From NCBI RefSeq assembly GCF_000220505.1, contig NZ_AFPJ01000042.1, forward strand, positions 62,001 to 126,000: a stretch of DNA of 64,000 bases, in the 5' to 3' direction. Of the stretch, positions 16,842 through 26,729 are shown in pieces. The position numbers were made by a program, and so were the translations under genes. Origin of the DNA: Microbulbifer agarilyticus S89 (GTDB lineage Bacteria; Pseudomonadota; Gammaproteobacteria; Pseudomonadales; Cellvibrionaceae). The notes beneath the pieces were generated by a model that saw only the letters and a program-made list of their open reading frames with translations, ran no database searches and had not been told where the DNA came from. Position 1 is the stretch's first letter. Each line of letters begins with the position of its first letter.

Positions 16842-19800
16842 TTAAAAGCGTGCCTGTACACCCACGCGGAACGCACGACCAGTCTTGTACTCGATTTCGG
16901 TGCGACCTTTGGTTGCATCACCATCGAGGGGGTTACCCTCATCGTAGTAAACCGGAGCACCACTCGCATCGACATCACCCAGGTCCATAAAGCGGCTGGT
17001 GAAATAGGTGCGCACTTCAGAGTCAGTCAGGTTTGTAGCCTGGAAGTACACATCGAAGTTGTCGTTGACTGCATAGGTGGCCGAGAAGTCCAAGGTATTA
17101 CGACCTTCCTGCCAAAGGGAACCGTTGTTCCAGCTACGATTTGCCAGCTGGTCGGAGGTACCCTGGTAAGCCAATCGAAGCTGGTGACCATTCTGCTCCC
17201 AGAAAACAGTCGCGTTATAGCTATGCTCTGGGGTATAGGCTACCGGCAGTTCCGGCAAGACAATGTTCGGATCGAGAGAAGATACCTCTTGATCGTAGGC
17301 ACTATCCTGATAGGTATAGTTAAACATGGTACCCAAGCCAGCAAACACACCCGGCAGCATGTCGTAGGTTTGCGTGTACTGGAATTCGGCACCCAGGATC
17401 TCGGCGCCCTTACCATTGTTAATCTGCGTGGTCTGGAACTGCGCACACAATTGACTCAAGTCGTCAGAGTAAACCCAGTCTTCAGCCAACTCACCAAAGT
17501 TCAGGATACGACGCGGCATACAGCCTTCGAGGTCATCTTCACTCTTAATCAGATCGGCAGTGCTGTAGGGTTCACCGTTCTCGTTCAAACCGAGATCACG
17601 CAGATCATCTAGGTAAGTAACAATGGTTTGAGACTCTTCAAAGTTGGTCATGTCCTTGTAGAAAAGTCCAGCCGCCAACAGGGAGTTCTCAGCAAAGTAC
17701 CACTCAAATGCAATATCCAGGTTATTGGATTCGAGAGGGTCCAGCTTGGTATTCGTCAGAGTCACCACGTTTCCTGGACGATCAAATCCACCCCAAACGC
17801 TTTCAGTGACTTTAAAGCCAGGACGCAGGGAATCGATCTGCGGACGAGACATAGTTTTGGACAGAGCCAAGCGACCTACCATCTCATCATTGATCACGTA
17901 ATTCAGGTTCAAGCTTGGCAACAAAACGCGGTAGGTGTGGTCATCATCAACCTCGAAAGAGCGTTTGCTAAGATCACCTGTGGGCAGAAGCTGTCCATTT
18001 TCATCGTAGCGACGCTCACCGTACACATAGTACTGCTCGGTAGACAGGTCAGTGTGACGCCACAACCACCAGTTACTCGCTGGAGCACCATCTCCTGGGT
18101 GGATACGCTCAGCGCGTGCGTCGTAACAAGGCCCCTGATCGGGTAGCGGGGTATCGTCTTCTTTGGTTGCGGTTCCCTGAGTGTCGTAACCCTGGCCATC
18201 TACACGCGACCAACGAATCTCCTCGTTCCAGTCCGCACCGTACCAAACTGGATCAGCACAGGTTGGTAGAGAGGAATCCCGTAGTTCCGCCAATTTAATT
18301 GGGTCCAAAGTACGACCAAGGTTGAATGGATCACTCTGGAAAGTCACACCGGAATATCCGCTAGCAAATACGTCTGTCTCCACATAGCGCAAACCAGCGT
18401 CGCCACTCAAGCGATCATCCAAGAAAGAGAAGTTCGCCTTGAAGTAAACAGCCTGATTATCCAGCTCAGCAAAGCGGGTCTCGGTGTCGTCAGGAATAAA
18501 GCCCGCATCTGGACTTCCCTGAGCAGCAAGGAATGCTTTTTCTGCAGAAATAGTAGTCCAGCCGTCAGTGATATTGTTGCGGCTATAACCGAGAGACTCC
18601 ATGAAGTCATCTGCAGGGAACTCACCCTCTTGGATATAAGTTCCAGGAATGTCCTGAAGGCCGTTAATGGTAGCTACTCGAACGCCAGTATCTGGGTCTA
18701 CAACTACGACGCCCTCTCCTACCGAAAAGAACGCACCGGTTTGGTTATCGACAAATTTTTCTCGGTTGGAAATCTTCGCACCAAATTCAAGTCGATTAAC
18801 ACCTGCGAAATCCACATCCCAGTCTACATCTACGTATGCGGTTTTCTGAGTATCTTCGACTGCACGCACGGTACGGGCAAGATAGGAGAGATGCTGAGAA
18901 CCCAGATCATCCGGGTTAAAACCAGTGGTTGAGAAGTTGTCCCAGACAGCACCACTTTCTGGATACTGGGTAGTACCTTGATCAAGCTGCCCAGTACCGC
19001 CAACCAACTCACATACGCCTGAAGTACAGTCAAAGCCAACCGGCTCAAGTTCATCTGGAGTTGCGTGCTGCAGTACCCACGCATTGATATTCGCGTAGTT
19101 TTGCAGGTTTACGTAAAGCGACTGATCAGGGATCTGCTCTGCGCTGGAATAACCAATACCGCCACTAACGACCACACTATCGCCTATCTCTTGGCTGATA
19201 TCGATGGCAGCAATTTTGTTTACGTTGCTGAATTTGTTCTCTGACTGGGAGATGTCACCCAGTGCAGCACGGTTCAACATCTTGGTGAAGGTACGAGTCT
19301 CTGTATCGTATGTGTGCCAGTCTTCCTGAGGATCACTATACTCGGCAGGATCAAGAAAAAGACCCGGAGTCGAAACACCCTCAACCTTGTTACCGTAATC
19401 ACCTATACGGGTGCGAATACTATGAGTAGTCGCTTCGATATCCTGTTCGTTCCAGCTCAGGTTGGTATTAACTTCAGTGGTATCAGTCGCTTGCCACTGC
19501 AGCGCTACGTTTACACCCTTGCGATCACGCTGGTTTTCCGCCAGTTCCAGGTTCGAGAAAGAAGGAACAATACCAGTAACATCATTAACGATGTTGCCGT
19601 TCTGGTCGCGTGCGATGCGAGACGTGTAGGTAGTAAAAGTTTCAGCGCGATATTGATCTTTTCGGCTGCTGCTTGATTCGTCAAAAGTAGTAAGCAAAAC
19701 ACCGAAGGTATCGTCAATAAACTTACCGGTATAGGTTTGCGAAATCTTATGGCCGTGATCGTCGGCCAGGTCATTGTAACGACCCTGGGAATTGATATTG

Positions 19801-20336
19801 AAGCCTTCGTTAACCTCGAGCGGCTTGGCCGATACGAGATTAATGTTGGCACCTAGCGAGCCTTCATCGTGATCCGCACTCGGGGTTTTTACAACCTCAA
19901 TTTTGGAGAGAATATCAGCAGAATAGGACGAGAGGTCAACCGCCTGGCTAAAGTCGGTCGCACCGAGCTGCACGCCGTTCAGGCTAATGTTGTTCTGCTG
20001 AGCGTTTGCACCACGTACGGTAATGGTGGTGCCCTCACCGTCCGCCGTCTGCATGGAAACACCGGTCACGCGGGACAGGGCTTCTGCGATGTTCTGGTCG
20101 GTGGTCTTGCCGATGTCTTCGGCGTTGATGGTGTCCTTGATATTACCGCCGTAGCGCTTGTCATCAATAGACTTTTCAATACTTGCACGGATGCCCGTTA
20201 CCTGAACTTCTTCAAGTGCTTCGTATTGGTTTTGTTCGTCGGATTCCTGCGCAAGCGCTTGGCCGCCACATACGGACAGTACCGCAACTGACAGTGCAGA
20301 CATACGGAAGCGATTACGTACATTGGACGTAGACAT
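16842..20336 (-). CDS. TonB-dependent outer-membrane receptor, probably for agar oligosaccharides
   Basis: 1164 residues. Signal peptide at 1-29 (ending GGQALA), TonB-box-like EALEEVQVTGIRAS, plug domain with IKDTINAEDIGKTTDQNIAEAL and RVTGVSMQ (about 50-170), then a large 22-strand barrel ending in aromatic FRVGVQARF. It belongs to the large 'VTGIRxS' carbohydrate-type receptors common in marine Gammaproteobacteria. It would bring oligosaccharides through the outer membrane with energy from TonB-ExbBD. It stands alone with its own terminator; an operator lies at 20507 and a GGAGAGAGA leader before ATG. The substrate is inferred from the neighbours. Confidence 0.88.
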   Translation of the reverse strand: MSTSNVRNRFRMSALSVAVLSVCGGQALAQESDEQNQYEALEEVQVTGIRASIEKSIDDKRYGGNIKDTINAEDIGKTTDQNIAEALSRVTGVSMQTADGEGTTITVRGANAQQNNISLNGVQLGATDFSQAVDLSSYSADILSKIEVVKTPSADHDEGSLGANINLVSAKPLEVNEGFNINSQGRYNDLADDHGHKISQTYTGKFIDDTFGVLLTTFDESSSSRKDQYRAETFTTYTSRIARDQNGNIVNDVTGIVPSFSNLELAENQRDRKGVNVALQWQATDTTEVNTNLSWNEQDIEATTHSIRTRIGDYGNKVEGVSTPGLFLDPAEYSDPQEDWHTYDTETRTFTKMLNRAALGDISQSENKFSNVNKIAAIDISQEIGDSVVVSGGIGYSSAEQIPDQSLYVNLQNYANINAWVLQHATPDELEPVGFDCTSGVCELVGGTGQLDQGTTQYPESGAVWDNFSTTGFNPDDLGSQHLSYLARTVRAVEDTQKTAYVDVDWDVDFAGVNRLEFGAKISNREKFVDNQTGAFFSVGEGVVVVDPDTGVRVATINGLQDIPGTYIQEGEFPADDFMESLGYSRNNITDGWTTISAEKAFLAAQGSPDAGFIPDDTETRFAELDNQAVYFKANFSFLDDRLSGDAGLRYVETDVFASGYSGVTFQSDPFNLGRTLDPIKLAELRDSSLPTCADPVWYGADWNEEIRWSRVDGQGYDTQGTATKEDDTPLPDQGPCYDARAERIHPGDGAPASNWWLWRHTDLSTEQYYVYGERRYDENGQLLPTGDLSKRSFEVDDDHTYRVLLPSLNLNYVINDEMVGRLALSKTMSRPQIDSLRPGFKVTESVWGGFDRPGNVVTLTNTKLDPLESNNLDIAFEWYFAENSLLAAGLFYKDMTNFEESQTIVTYLDDLRDLGLNENGEPYSTADLIKSEDDLEGCMPRRILNFGELAEDWVYSDDLSQLCAQFQTTQINNGKGAEILGAEFQYTQTYDMLPGVFAGLGTMFNYTYQDSAYDQEVSSLDPNIVLPELPVAYTPEHSYNATVFWEQNGHQLRLAYQGTSDQLANRSWNNGSLWQEGRNTLDFSATYAVNDNFDVYFQATNLTDSEVRTYFTSRFMDLGDVDASGAPVYYDEGNPLDGDATKGRTEIEYKTGRAFRVGVQARF

Positions 20337-20506
20337 GGTTATCTCTCTCCATCGGATCGTATTTTTATTATCAACTCGGCATTCACTGATACCGCTAGTG
20401 GCGCCGCCCCTAGATTTCGAATGAAGACCCGTTAGTTAAATTATTTGGGTTTCCTCCATCGATAGCTCAATCATCCACCAACGCCCAAATACATGTCAAC
20501 TGTTGA

Positions 20507-20516
20507 TTGTTAACAA
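20507..20516. promoter_or_regulatory. Operator TTGTTAACAA before TonB receptor 1
   Basis: Perfect palindrome TTGTTAACAA, 170 bases upstream of the receptor start on the minus strand. On that strand it is followed by TCAACAGTTGAC. Confidence 0.65.
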
Positions 20517-20645
20517 TATTCAATCGTTGTTTAATAGCGGCTGAAGAGCGCGTCAGGGGGCAAAAGCCTGCTCACTGACCCGAAAAACACTAACTTATTG
20601 TTTTTAATATACTTTTTACGACTCGCCGGAAAATTCCGTTAGCCG

Positions 20646-20655
20646 TTGTTGACAA
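20646..20655. promoter_or_regulatory. Operator TTGTTGACAA before the kinase operon
   Basis: TTGTTGACAA followed by TTTACAAG, 150 bases before the kinase start. It keeps both the core and the TTTAC extension seen at 2303 and 9137. Confidence 0.62.
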
Positions 20656-20805
20656 TTTACAAGCATGCACTCCGGGAGTAAAGCGCCAGACCTATCTGCT
20701 GGGCTTGACCACCGACTGGCGCCTTAAAATGCCCGTTAAACATGTCAATAATCCCTTTCGTGACAGTGATTTTCTCATACCCCAGCGGGTGCGCAACAAG
20801 GAGAC

Positions 20806-21771
20806 ATGACTGAGATGACAGATCTGGTAATTCTTGGGGAAAGCATGGTGGAGTTCAGCCAGGTAGAGCCAGGCCTCTATCAACAGTCTTTTGCCGGCGA
20901 TGTACACAGTGTGGCCGTTTACTACAAGCGCCTTGCGCAGGCCGATGACCGGGTGCGCCTGATGACCGCCGTTGGCTTTGACAGTGCCAGTAACGGCCTG
21001 ATTGATGCTCTGGAAGAGGAGCACATCGATACCTCACTGGTGTTCCGCCACCCCCACCGCCAATTGGGCCTTTATATGGTGAACACCGATAACGTCGGCG
21101 AACGCAGCTTCAGTTACTGGCGGGATAGCTCGGCGGCGCGGGAAGTCATGCCGTTGTTCCGCGAGGCAACACAAGTCGCGGGAGATGGGGGCTACTCCCC
21201 CGCCGGCCTCGCACCCCGGCCCGACATGTTCTTCTTTAGTGGTATCTCTCTTGCTGTATTGACGCCGGAGTCACGCCCCGCCTTTTGGGAGCTGGTGGAA
21301 AAGCTGCAGGATTGCGGTACCAAGATCGTATTCGACCCCAACTACCGCCCGAAGCTCTGGCAGTCGGCCAAAGAGACCCGCGAGCAGTATGCACTCGCCT
21401 TTGCCTATGCGGACCTGGCATTGCCGGGGATCGAAGACCTGGAAGCATTGTATGGAGTGAAGGACTTCTCCGGGGCCTGCGATCTGCTGGAGCCCTTCTC
21501 CATTACCGAGCTTGTGATTAAAGACGGCCCCAATGGGGTCTACTACCGAGGCCCCAAGGAGCGCTTTTTGGAACCGATTACAGCGGTAGATAAGGTAGTG
21601 GATACCACCGCAGCCGGCGATTCCTTCAATGGCAGCTACCTCGCCTTCCGCAGCCAGGGCGCATCCCCTCGCCAAGCGATCGCACAGGCGGCGAGGGTTT
21701 CTGCCGTAGTGATTCAGCACCGCGGGGCGCTTGTCGACCAATCCCGTTTTCCGGATACATTCGCCGACTAG
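20806..21771 (+). CDS. PfkB-family sugar kinase, probable 2-keto-3-deoxy-gluconate/galactonate kinase
   Basis: 321 residues of the ribokinase (PfkB) fold. The substrate segment reads ERSFSYWRDSSAARE, typical of 2-keto-3-deoxygluconate kinases. The C-terminal ATP/catalytic signature is DTTAAGDSFNGSYL, with Asp as base. In the known anhydro-galactose pathway the ring-opened 2-keto-3-deoxy-galactonate is phosphorylated before aldol cleavage to pyruvate and glyceraldehyde-3-phosphate, so this kinase fits. No aldolase is in the window. AAGGAGAC precedes ATG 20806; ATG 20815 is also possible. It is followed after 49 bases by the PhoD-like gene on the same strand. Confidence 0.85.
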   Translation: MTEMTDLVILGESMVEFSQVEPGLYQQSFAGDVHSVAVYYKRLAQADDRVRLMTAVGFDSASNGLIDALEEEHIDTSLVFRHPHRQLGLYMVNTDNVGERSFSYWRDSSAAREVMPLFREATQVAGDGGYSPAGLAPRPDMFFFSGISLAVLTPESRPAFWELVEKLQDCGTKIVFDPNYRPKLWQSAKETREQYALAFAYADLALPGIEDLEALYGVKDFSGACDLLEPFSITELVIKDGPNGVYYRGPKERFLEPITAVDKVVDTTAAGDSFNGSYLAFRSQGASPRQAIAQAARVSAVVIQHRGALVDQSRFPDTFAD

Positions 21772-21820
21772 CTCAATTGTTTCTCCCATAGAAAAATAAC
21801 GAAACACGGTCTCAATCAAT

Positions 21821-24217
21821 ATGAAACGTCGCAACTTCATCAAGTTAACTTCCGGTACTGCGAGCATCCTTGGCGCAGCGCTGACCCCGGCACTAACGCC
21901 TTCTCTTGCTTCCGCAATGGCGGCAGCCAGACCCGAGCTTGTCGGTACCCGCCCTATTGAAGCCCTCCCCGAATCTGGCTTGCAGCACTGGCTGGGCGGG
22001 CCCCTGTGGGGCAATCGGCTACAGGACTGGCACTGCAACAATGGACGACTGGAGTGCTTGCAGGGGGAAAAGTCCTTTGAAGTGCGCACCGCAGCCTTGC
22101 TGACCCGCGAACTGAACAACCGCCACCAGGCGGGCCGGCTGCGCGCCCGGGTAGGCCTGCTGACACCAGAAGCCGGAGGCTTTTGCGGCTTTTTATTAGG
22201 TGTGGGAGCTGGAGAACTGGATTACCGGGGAGCCGCTCTGGCACAACGCGCCGGTGGAACCAACGGCGGCTTTATGGCGGTGCTGGATGACCAGGGAAAC
22301 CTGAGCTTCCGCGACTTTTCCGACCAAAAGAACAGCATGGCGTTTACCCGCCTTGAGCGCGCAGGCAGCGTCGGCATCGACCGGGTAGGCACACGGGAGA
22401 TTCAACTGGATTGCCATATCGATCCGGTGACCAACGGGCGGTTTGATGTGCGCCTGATTGCCAGCGACGTACACAGTGGCAGTGAACTCGGGTTTGCGGT
22501 GCGCAGCGGCGTAGAGGCTGAGCAACTCACCGGTGGGATTATGCTGGTTTCGTCTCCACACCATCAGCAGGCCGGTGCCCGCTGGTGGTTTAGTCATATT
22601 GAAACCGGCGGCGACAAGATCTCAGCCTATCCTGAGCGAGCACTCGGTCCAGTCATGGGCTGTATGCACAGCCTGAACTGTGCCAATGGGCCCGATAACG
22701 CGGTGCTGAAATTGTCAGCGCAATTTATGCCAATCGACCTACAGGCGAACCCTGCTGCACGGCTTGAATACCGCGTGCTTGGCACCGAAGAGTGGGTCGT
22801 CGGGGCCGAGGCAAAAATAGAAGATGGCTACGTTGCGGCGTTTCGTATTACGGGCTGGGATGCCGGGCAAGATCACGAGTATCGTGTGCGGTATGACAAA
22901 CGCGAAGAGACTTTATACTCTGGGCAGATACAAAAAGACCCCGCTAAGAGCGACGCACTAAAAATTGCGCTGTATTCCTGCATCACTCCTACTGCGAAGA
23001 GCCTCGACGACATCGCAATAAAGAAACATATTCCGGAAGAGCGCACCCTTGGCCGCTACACAGAGGATTTTGTCTTCTTCCCACATGCGACACTGACCAA
23101 ACATTGCGACAGTCACCAGCCAAACCTGTATGTTTTCGCCGGTGACCAGTACTACGAAACCTTTCCCACCCGCTACGGCCGCGATACGCCCCAGGCAAAG
23201 CTCGACACGCTGTATCGCTGGTATCTCTGGTACTGGACCTTTCGCGAATCCGTACGCAACCGCCCGTCGATCCTTCTGGTGGACGATCACGACGTATTGC
23301 AGGGCAACTTGTGGGGCAACAAAGGCGATGCCAGCGGCGGTCCGCGGGAAGAAGACGGCGGCTTCAAGCACGATATCGACCTGGTAAAAATGGTGTACCG
23401 CATGCAGAGCAGCCATACCCCGGATGCCTATGACCCCACCCCGATCCAGCACGGCATTCCAGTCACTTATGCGCACTTTGTCTATGGGAAAACCAGCTTC
23501 GCCATGGTGGAGGACCGCAAGTTCAAATCAGCACCCGACTATGAAGCTGAGCGACTCACAGTCACCGGCAGCTTGCTCGGCAGCCGGCAAGAGGCGTTTT
23601 TACAGGACTGGAAGCACATGGATCCGGGCATGCCAAAGGTTTGCCTCACCGCGTCCATCTGGGGCTCACCGCAAACTGATGAGACCGGCGCGGGCTTAGT
23701 TGACTACGACGCAAACGGCTACCCGCCCGATGGGCGTACCCGCGCGGTCAAACTGGTGGAAGACGCGAACGCACTGGTACTCGCCGGCGACCAGCACCTG
23801 GGAATGCTCGCACAGCAATACACCAATGACTTCTCCGGCGGTGCCCTGTTTTTCTCGGGACCCGCCTCCGCAGCATTTTGGCAGCGCTGGTTCGAAGGGT
23901 TTGGCAAGCTCGAGAACCCGGTCGGGAACGACCCGAATACCGGTCATTTCATTGATCCGTTTGGCAACAAGATGCGCGTATTAGCGGTCGCCAATCCGAA
24001 AATTTCGCACGCAGAGTTCAGTGACGACAATACCAGCTGGGGAAAATTTGTTTCGGATCGGGCGCTGAAGAGCGAGGGCTATGGATTGGTAACCATTGAC
24101 CAGACTGCCAATCACTACACGATGGAATGCTGGCCCTGGGACGCGGATCCACAGCGGGATGCACAGTTTGCCGGCTGGCCACAGGTGCACCCCATCCTAT
24201 CGGAACAAGATACCTAA
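21821..24217 (+). CDS. Tat-exported PhoD-like metallophosphoesterase with N-terminal lectin-like domain
   Basis: 798 residues. The N terminus MKRRNFIKLTSG is a twin-arginine signal. Residues about 45-285 look like a beta-sandwich (LamG/concanavalin-like), about 300-380 a fibronectin-like domain (LEYRVLGTEEW..DHEYRVRY), and about 385-770 a PhoD-type metallophosphatase with FAGDQYYE, LLVDDHDVLQGN and LAGDQHLGML metal-binding segments. PhoD proteins are periplasmic phosphodi- or monoesterases that fold before Tat export. It is second in an operon with the sugar kinase under the shared operator, which is unexpected for a phosphate-starvation enzyme. Perhaps it works on a phosphorylated or otherwise substituted glycan, or on a cell-surface component; the substrate is unknown. 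Confidence 0.78.
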   Translation: MKRRNFIKLTSGTASILGAALTPALTPSLASAMAAARPELVGTRPIEALPESGLQHWLGGPLWGNRLQDWHCNNGRLECLQGEKSFEVRTAALLTRELNNRHQAGRLRARVGLLTPEAGGFCGFLLGVGAGELDYRGAALAQRAGGTNGGFMAVLDDQGNLSFRDFSDQKNSMAFTRLERAGSVGIDRVGTREIQLDCHIDPVTNGRFDVRLIASDVHSGSELGFAVRSGVEAEQLTGGIMLVSSPHHQQAGARWWFSHIETGGDKISAYPERALGPVMGCMHSLNCANGPDNAVLKLSAQFMPIDLQANPAARLEYRVLGTEEWVVGAEAKIEDGYVAAFRITGWDAGQDHEYRVRYDKREETLYSGQIQKDPAKSDALKIALYSCITPTAKSLDDIAIKKHIPEERTLGRYTEDFVFFPHATLTKHCDSHQPNLYVFAGDQYYETFPTRYGRDTPQAKLDTLYRWYLWYWTFRESVRNRPSILLVDDHDVLQGNLWGNKGDASGGPREEDGGFKHDIDLVKMVYRMQSSHTPDAYDPTPIQHGIPVTYAHFVYGKTSFAMVEDRKFKSAPDYEAERLTVTGSLLGSRQEAFLQDWKHMDPGMPKVCLTASIWGSPQTDETGAGLVDYDANGYPPDGRTRAVKLVEDANALVLAGDQHLGMLAQQYTNDFSGGALFFSGPASAAFWQRWFEGFGKLENPVGNDPNTGHFIDPFGNKMRVLAVANPKISHAEFSDDNTSWGKFVSDRALKSEGYGLVTIDQTANHYTMECWPWDADPQRDAQFAGWPQVHPILSEQDT

Positions 24218-24250
24218 CGAATACGTGGAGAGCACACCTAAATCCAGCCA

Positions 24251-24282
24251 CCTGAATGCGCGGTGTTCGCCGCGTATTCAGG
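24251..24282. terminator. Hairpin between convergent genes
   Basis: CCTGAATGCGCGG-TGTTCG-CCGCGTATTCAGG is a near-perfect 13-base stem with one G-T pair, between the convergent PhoD-like and SapC-like genes. No T-run, so a weak terminator call. Confidence 0.5.
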
Positions 24283-24287
24283 CACAC

Positions 24288-25019
24288 TCACAGCTGATTC
24301 TTTCTCTGGATTAATTTTCGCACTTGCCCCATCGAGGCACTCAACCAATACGCTGCCTGCAAGTATCCGTGCTGATGCATATACACAAGTTTGTCGGCTT
24401 CCAGCTGCTGTAGCTTCTCGTCATTGACCGTGTAAAGACCTTCGTAGCGCTTCTGCTCGCCACTGGCAAACTGGACATTGATATGCGCGGGCTCGATCAA
24501 GTCGTTGTCGGCCAGAAATTTCAAGAAAGCGGTGGTTGATTCCATCCCGCCCATGAGCTGACCCAACAGGTCACTGACCTCATTCATAAACGGTGTGTTG
24601 CTGCCTTCATCATCAAATAGGCGCATACCATCCGCCGAACTCCCGTCGCGGTTTACCCGCGGGCTATCCATATCCAGGGTGATCACCGCACCTTTGTCTT
24701 CGCCCGGCCCCGCTTCAGGGTTTCGATACCCAACCATGAATGGCTGCCTGCGGATATGCATGGGGACATATTGCGCGTCCCAGTTATCGCCATGTAAAAA
24801 CAGGTTTTCACCCGGCTCAAAGCCCAACAACGCACACAGCGAAAATTGGCCGTTTTTAGGGTCCTTGGTGATACATACTGGATATTCGAGTACCAGATTG
24901 CGCAGCTCATTTGCCACCACTGGCACCAGGTGTGTCAATTCACCAAAAGCGGCGCCGCGCTTGGTCATCACTTTCAAGTTGCGATGGCTCTCGTTGTTCA
25001 ATGCAACGGTATTGCTCAT
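24288..25019 (-). CDS. SapC family protein
   Basis: 243 residues, cytoplasmic, recognised by the pattern VPVVANELRNLVLEYPVCITKDPKNGQFSLCALLGFEPGENL and the central RRQPFMVGYRNPEAG. SapC-like proteins of this length occur beside TonB-dependent receptors and tryptophan-halogenase-like genes in carbohydrate loci of marine Gammaproteobacteria; their function is not established. It ends a set of three minus-strand genes (receptor 2, halogenase-like, SapC), 51 bases after the halogenase-like stop. Confidence 0.75.
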   Translation of the reverse strand: MSNTVALNNESHRNLKVMTKRGAAFGELTHLVPVVANELRNLVLEYPVCITKDPKNGQFSLCALLGFEPGENLFLHGDNWDAQYVPMHIRRQPFMVGYRNPEAGPGEDKGAVITLDMDSPRVNRDGSSADGMRLFDDEGSNTPFMNEVSDLLGQLMGGMESTTAFLKFLADNDLIEPAHINVQFASGEQKRYEGLYTVNDEKLQQLEADKLVYMHQHGYLQAAYWLSASMGQVRKLIQRKNQL

Positions 25020-25070
25020 TTTTTCTCCCTCACTACTGCTTATTCTTGATATTGGCTGGTCTGGACTAGC

Positions 25071-26624
25071 TTATATTTTCTGTAACCCATGCCGGCAAAT
25101 TTTATTGATTAAATCCCTGTGTGTTTCCAGCCCCTCCAGCATCTGCTGGGTGGCCTTACATTTTTGCTGAAACAACTGCCCTGCCTGCTCAAGCGATGCG
25201 CGCGATACACCGTGCACTGCGGGTTGCGTCTCGAATCCCATACCGTACAAAACATATTGGTAGCTCGCCGCCGGGAACACCTCTACTGCCCGATCAAAGT
25301 CGTCGTGCCAAGGTGGCTGGTAACGCCATAAGGTCAGCAGCTCCTGCAGACTGTCGGGAATCGTAGCCGGGTCGCAATTGTCGATCCAGAAACGGCTATC
25401 GGTGCGTTTGGTTAGTACATAGTGCAGCTTCAGGAAATCGATAATCCTGTCCCAGCGATACAAGAACGTCTCATTGAAACGACGGGCAACCACATCCATT
25501 GCGGCGCGACTTGCTGGAAACTGCTCCGCGAGCATGTTTGCCGAGATCTCCACCAACACCAGTGCCGAGGCTTCCAGCGGTTCCAGAAACCCCGCCGACA
25601 AACCAATGGCCACACAGTTCCGGTGCCAGAATTTTTCCCGGTGGCCGGGTACAATCGGGATTTTACGCACACCCAGCCGATCCAGCTCCCCTTCGCTTAC
25701 CTTAAGGTACCGCGCCAGTTCGCCATAGGCGGCACTGTCGCTCGTGTGGGCGCTGGAGAAGACATGACCCACACCGCGCCGGCTCTGTAAACCAATGTCC
25801 CATACCCAGCCCGCATTCTGCGCGGTGGATATGGTATGGGTCGCTATCGGGCTATCTTCGCGCTCGTAAGGCACCTGTACCGCAAGCGCGCTATCAATAA
25901 ACAGAACATCCTTGCAAGAGCGGAACGGCACCTTGTAGTGACCACCGAGCAGACGCGAACCGAAGCCACTGCAGTCAACAAATAGATCCCCGGAAACTTT
26001 TCCGTGTGCCTCCGTCCTTAGCGCCGCGATATCGCCCGTCTCCGATTCCTCAATGCCGGTAACATCCGCGAGAATATGCCGCACATCAAGATTTTCGGTG
26101 CAATGGCGTTGCAAAAAGCCTGCGAACTTTCCCGCATCCAGGTGATAGGCGTAATTGGCAACCGCCGCATATTCCGGGGTACCAATCTGCTTGGGGGCTC
26201 TATTGTGTTCACACAACGCTTCCTGCGGACAGACTGCATTCGAGAAGGACTCCGATGTGTTACCGCCAAGCCAATGGGTGGCGAGATTGTGGTTATGAAA
26301 GCCCTCCGGCTGCACCAAGGGGTGGTAGTAGAACTCGTCGTCAGCACCGGTAGTCCAGCGGGCAAATTTCGCCCCCTGCTTGAAGCCGACATTGCACTCA
26401 CGAATAAACTCGGTTTCCCTCACCCCCATTTTTTTCAGTGTGCTGCGCATGGTGGGCCATGTGCCTTCCCCCACGCCGATAGTGGGCACATTTGGCGATT
26501 CAACCAAGGTGACACGAACCGGCTCCTCCTGCTCCCTGTTAAATCGGGCCGCCAAAGTGCCAGCGGTTATCCACCCTGCTGTGCCGCCACCAAGAATCAC
26601 AACCGAGTTAATGGGATCAGACAT
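25071..26624 (-). CDS. Tryptophan-halogenase-like flavoprotein
   Basis: 517 residues. FAD-binding GGGTAGW (residues 11-17), GVGEGTWPT, the Lys of the halogenase active site in VGFKQGAKF (about residue 85), and the motif GWVWDIGL where true flavin halogenases have WxWxIP. The Pro of that motif is Gly here. Members of this group in receptor loci are called tryptophan halogenases by similarity only. The usual speculation is a role in modifying or sensing a carbohydrate-uptake component; I do not claim halogenation. It lies between receptor 2 and the SapC gene, 105 bases after the receptor stop, with a hairpin between them. Confidence 0.78.
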   Translation of the reverse strand: MSDPINSVVILGGGTAGWITAGTLAARFNREQEEPVRVTLVESPNVPTIGVGEGTWPTMRSTLKKMGVRETEFIRECNVGFKQGAKFARWTTGADDEFYYHPLVQPEGFHNHNLATHWLGGNTSESFSNAVCPQEALCEHNRAPKQIGTPEYAAVANYAYHLDAGKFAGFLQRHCTENLDVRHILADVTGIEESETGDIAALRTEAHGKVSGDLFVDCSGFGSRLLGGHYKVPFRSCKDVLFIDSALAVQVPYEREDSPIATHTISTAQNAGWVWDIGLQSRRGVGHVFSSAHTSDSAAYGELARYLKVSEGELDRLGVRKIPIVPGHREKFWHRNCVAIGLSAGFLEPLEASALVLVEISANMLAEQFPASRAAMDVVARRFNETFLYRWDRIIDFLKLHYVLTKRTDSRFWIDNCDPATIPDSLQELLTLWRYQPPWHDDFDRAVEVFPAASYQYVLYGMGFETQPAVHGVSRASLEQAGQLFQQKCKATQQMLEGLETHRDLINKICRHGLQKI

Positions 26625-26669
26625 ACCTGGCCTCGAATTTATTATTTTGGAATCAGATTTTTAAAACAA

Positions 26670-26699
26670 GGAGGGCCGCCACATATGTGGCAGCCCTCC
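26670..26699 (-). terminator. Strong hairpin between receptor 2 and the halogenase-like gene
   Basis: On the minus strand GGAGGGCTGCCACATATGTGGCGGCCCTCC followed by TTGTTTT. Stem of 14 pairs with one mismatch-type pair. It should end most receptor transcripts, leaving lower read-through into the halogenase-like gene. Confidence 0.75.
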
Positions 26700-26729
26700 C
26701 TGGTACTACTTGACGATACTAACGCGCAT

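Larger units (their letters stand above)
20337..20805. other. Divergent control region, receptor and kinase operon
   Basis: 469 bases without a gene. It holds the receptor ribosome leader (20341-20351), operators at 20507 and 20646, and AT-rich promoter-like stretches (for example TTGTTTTTAATATAC near 20597). Around 20495-20516 ATGTCAACTGTTGATTG adds a second, imperfect TGTCAAC-type half-site next to the perfect one. Confidence 0.6.
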
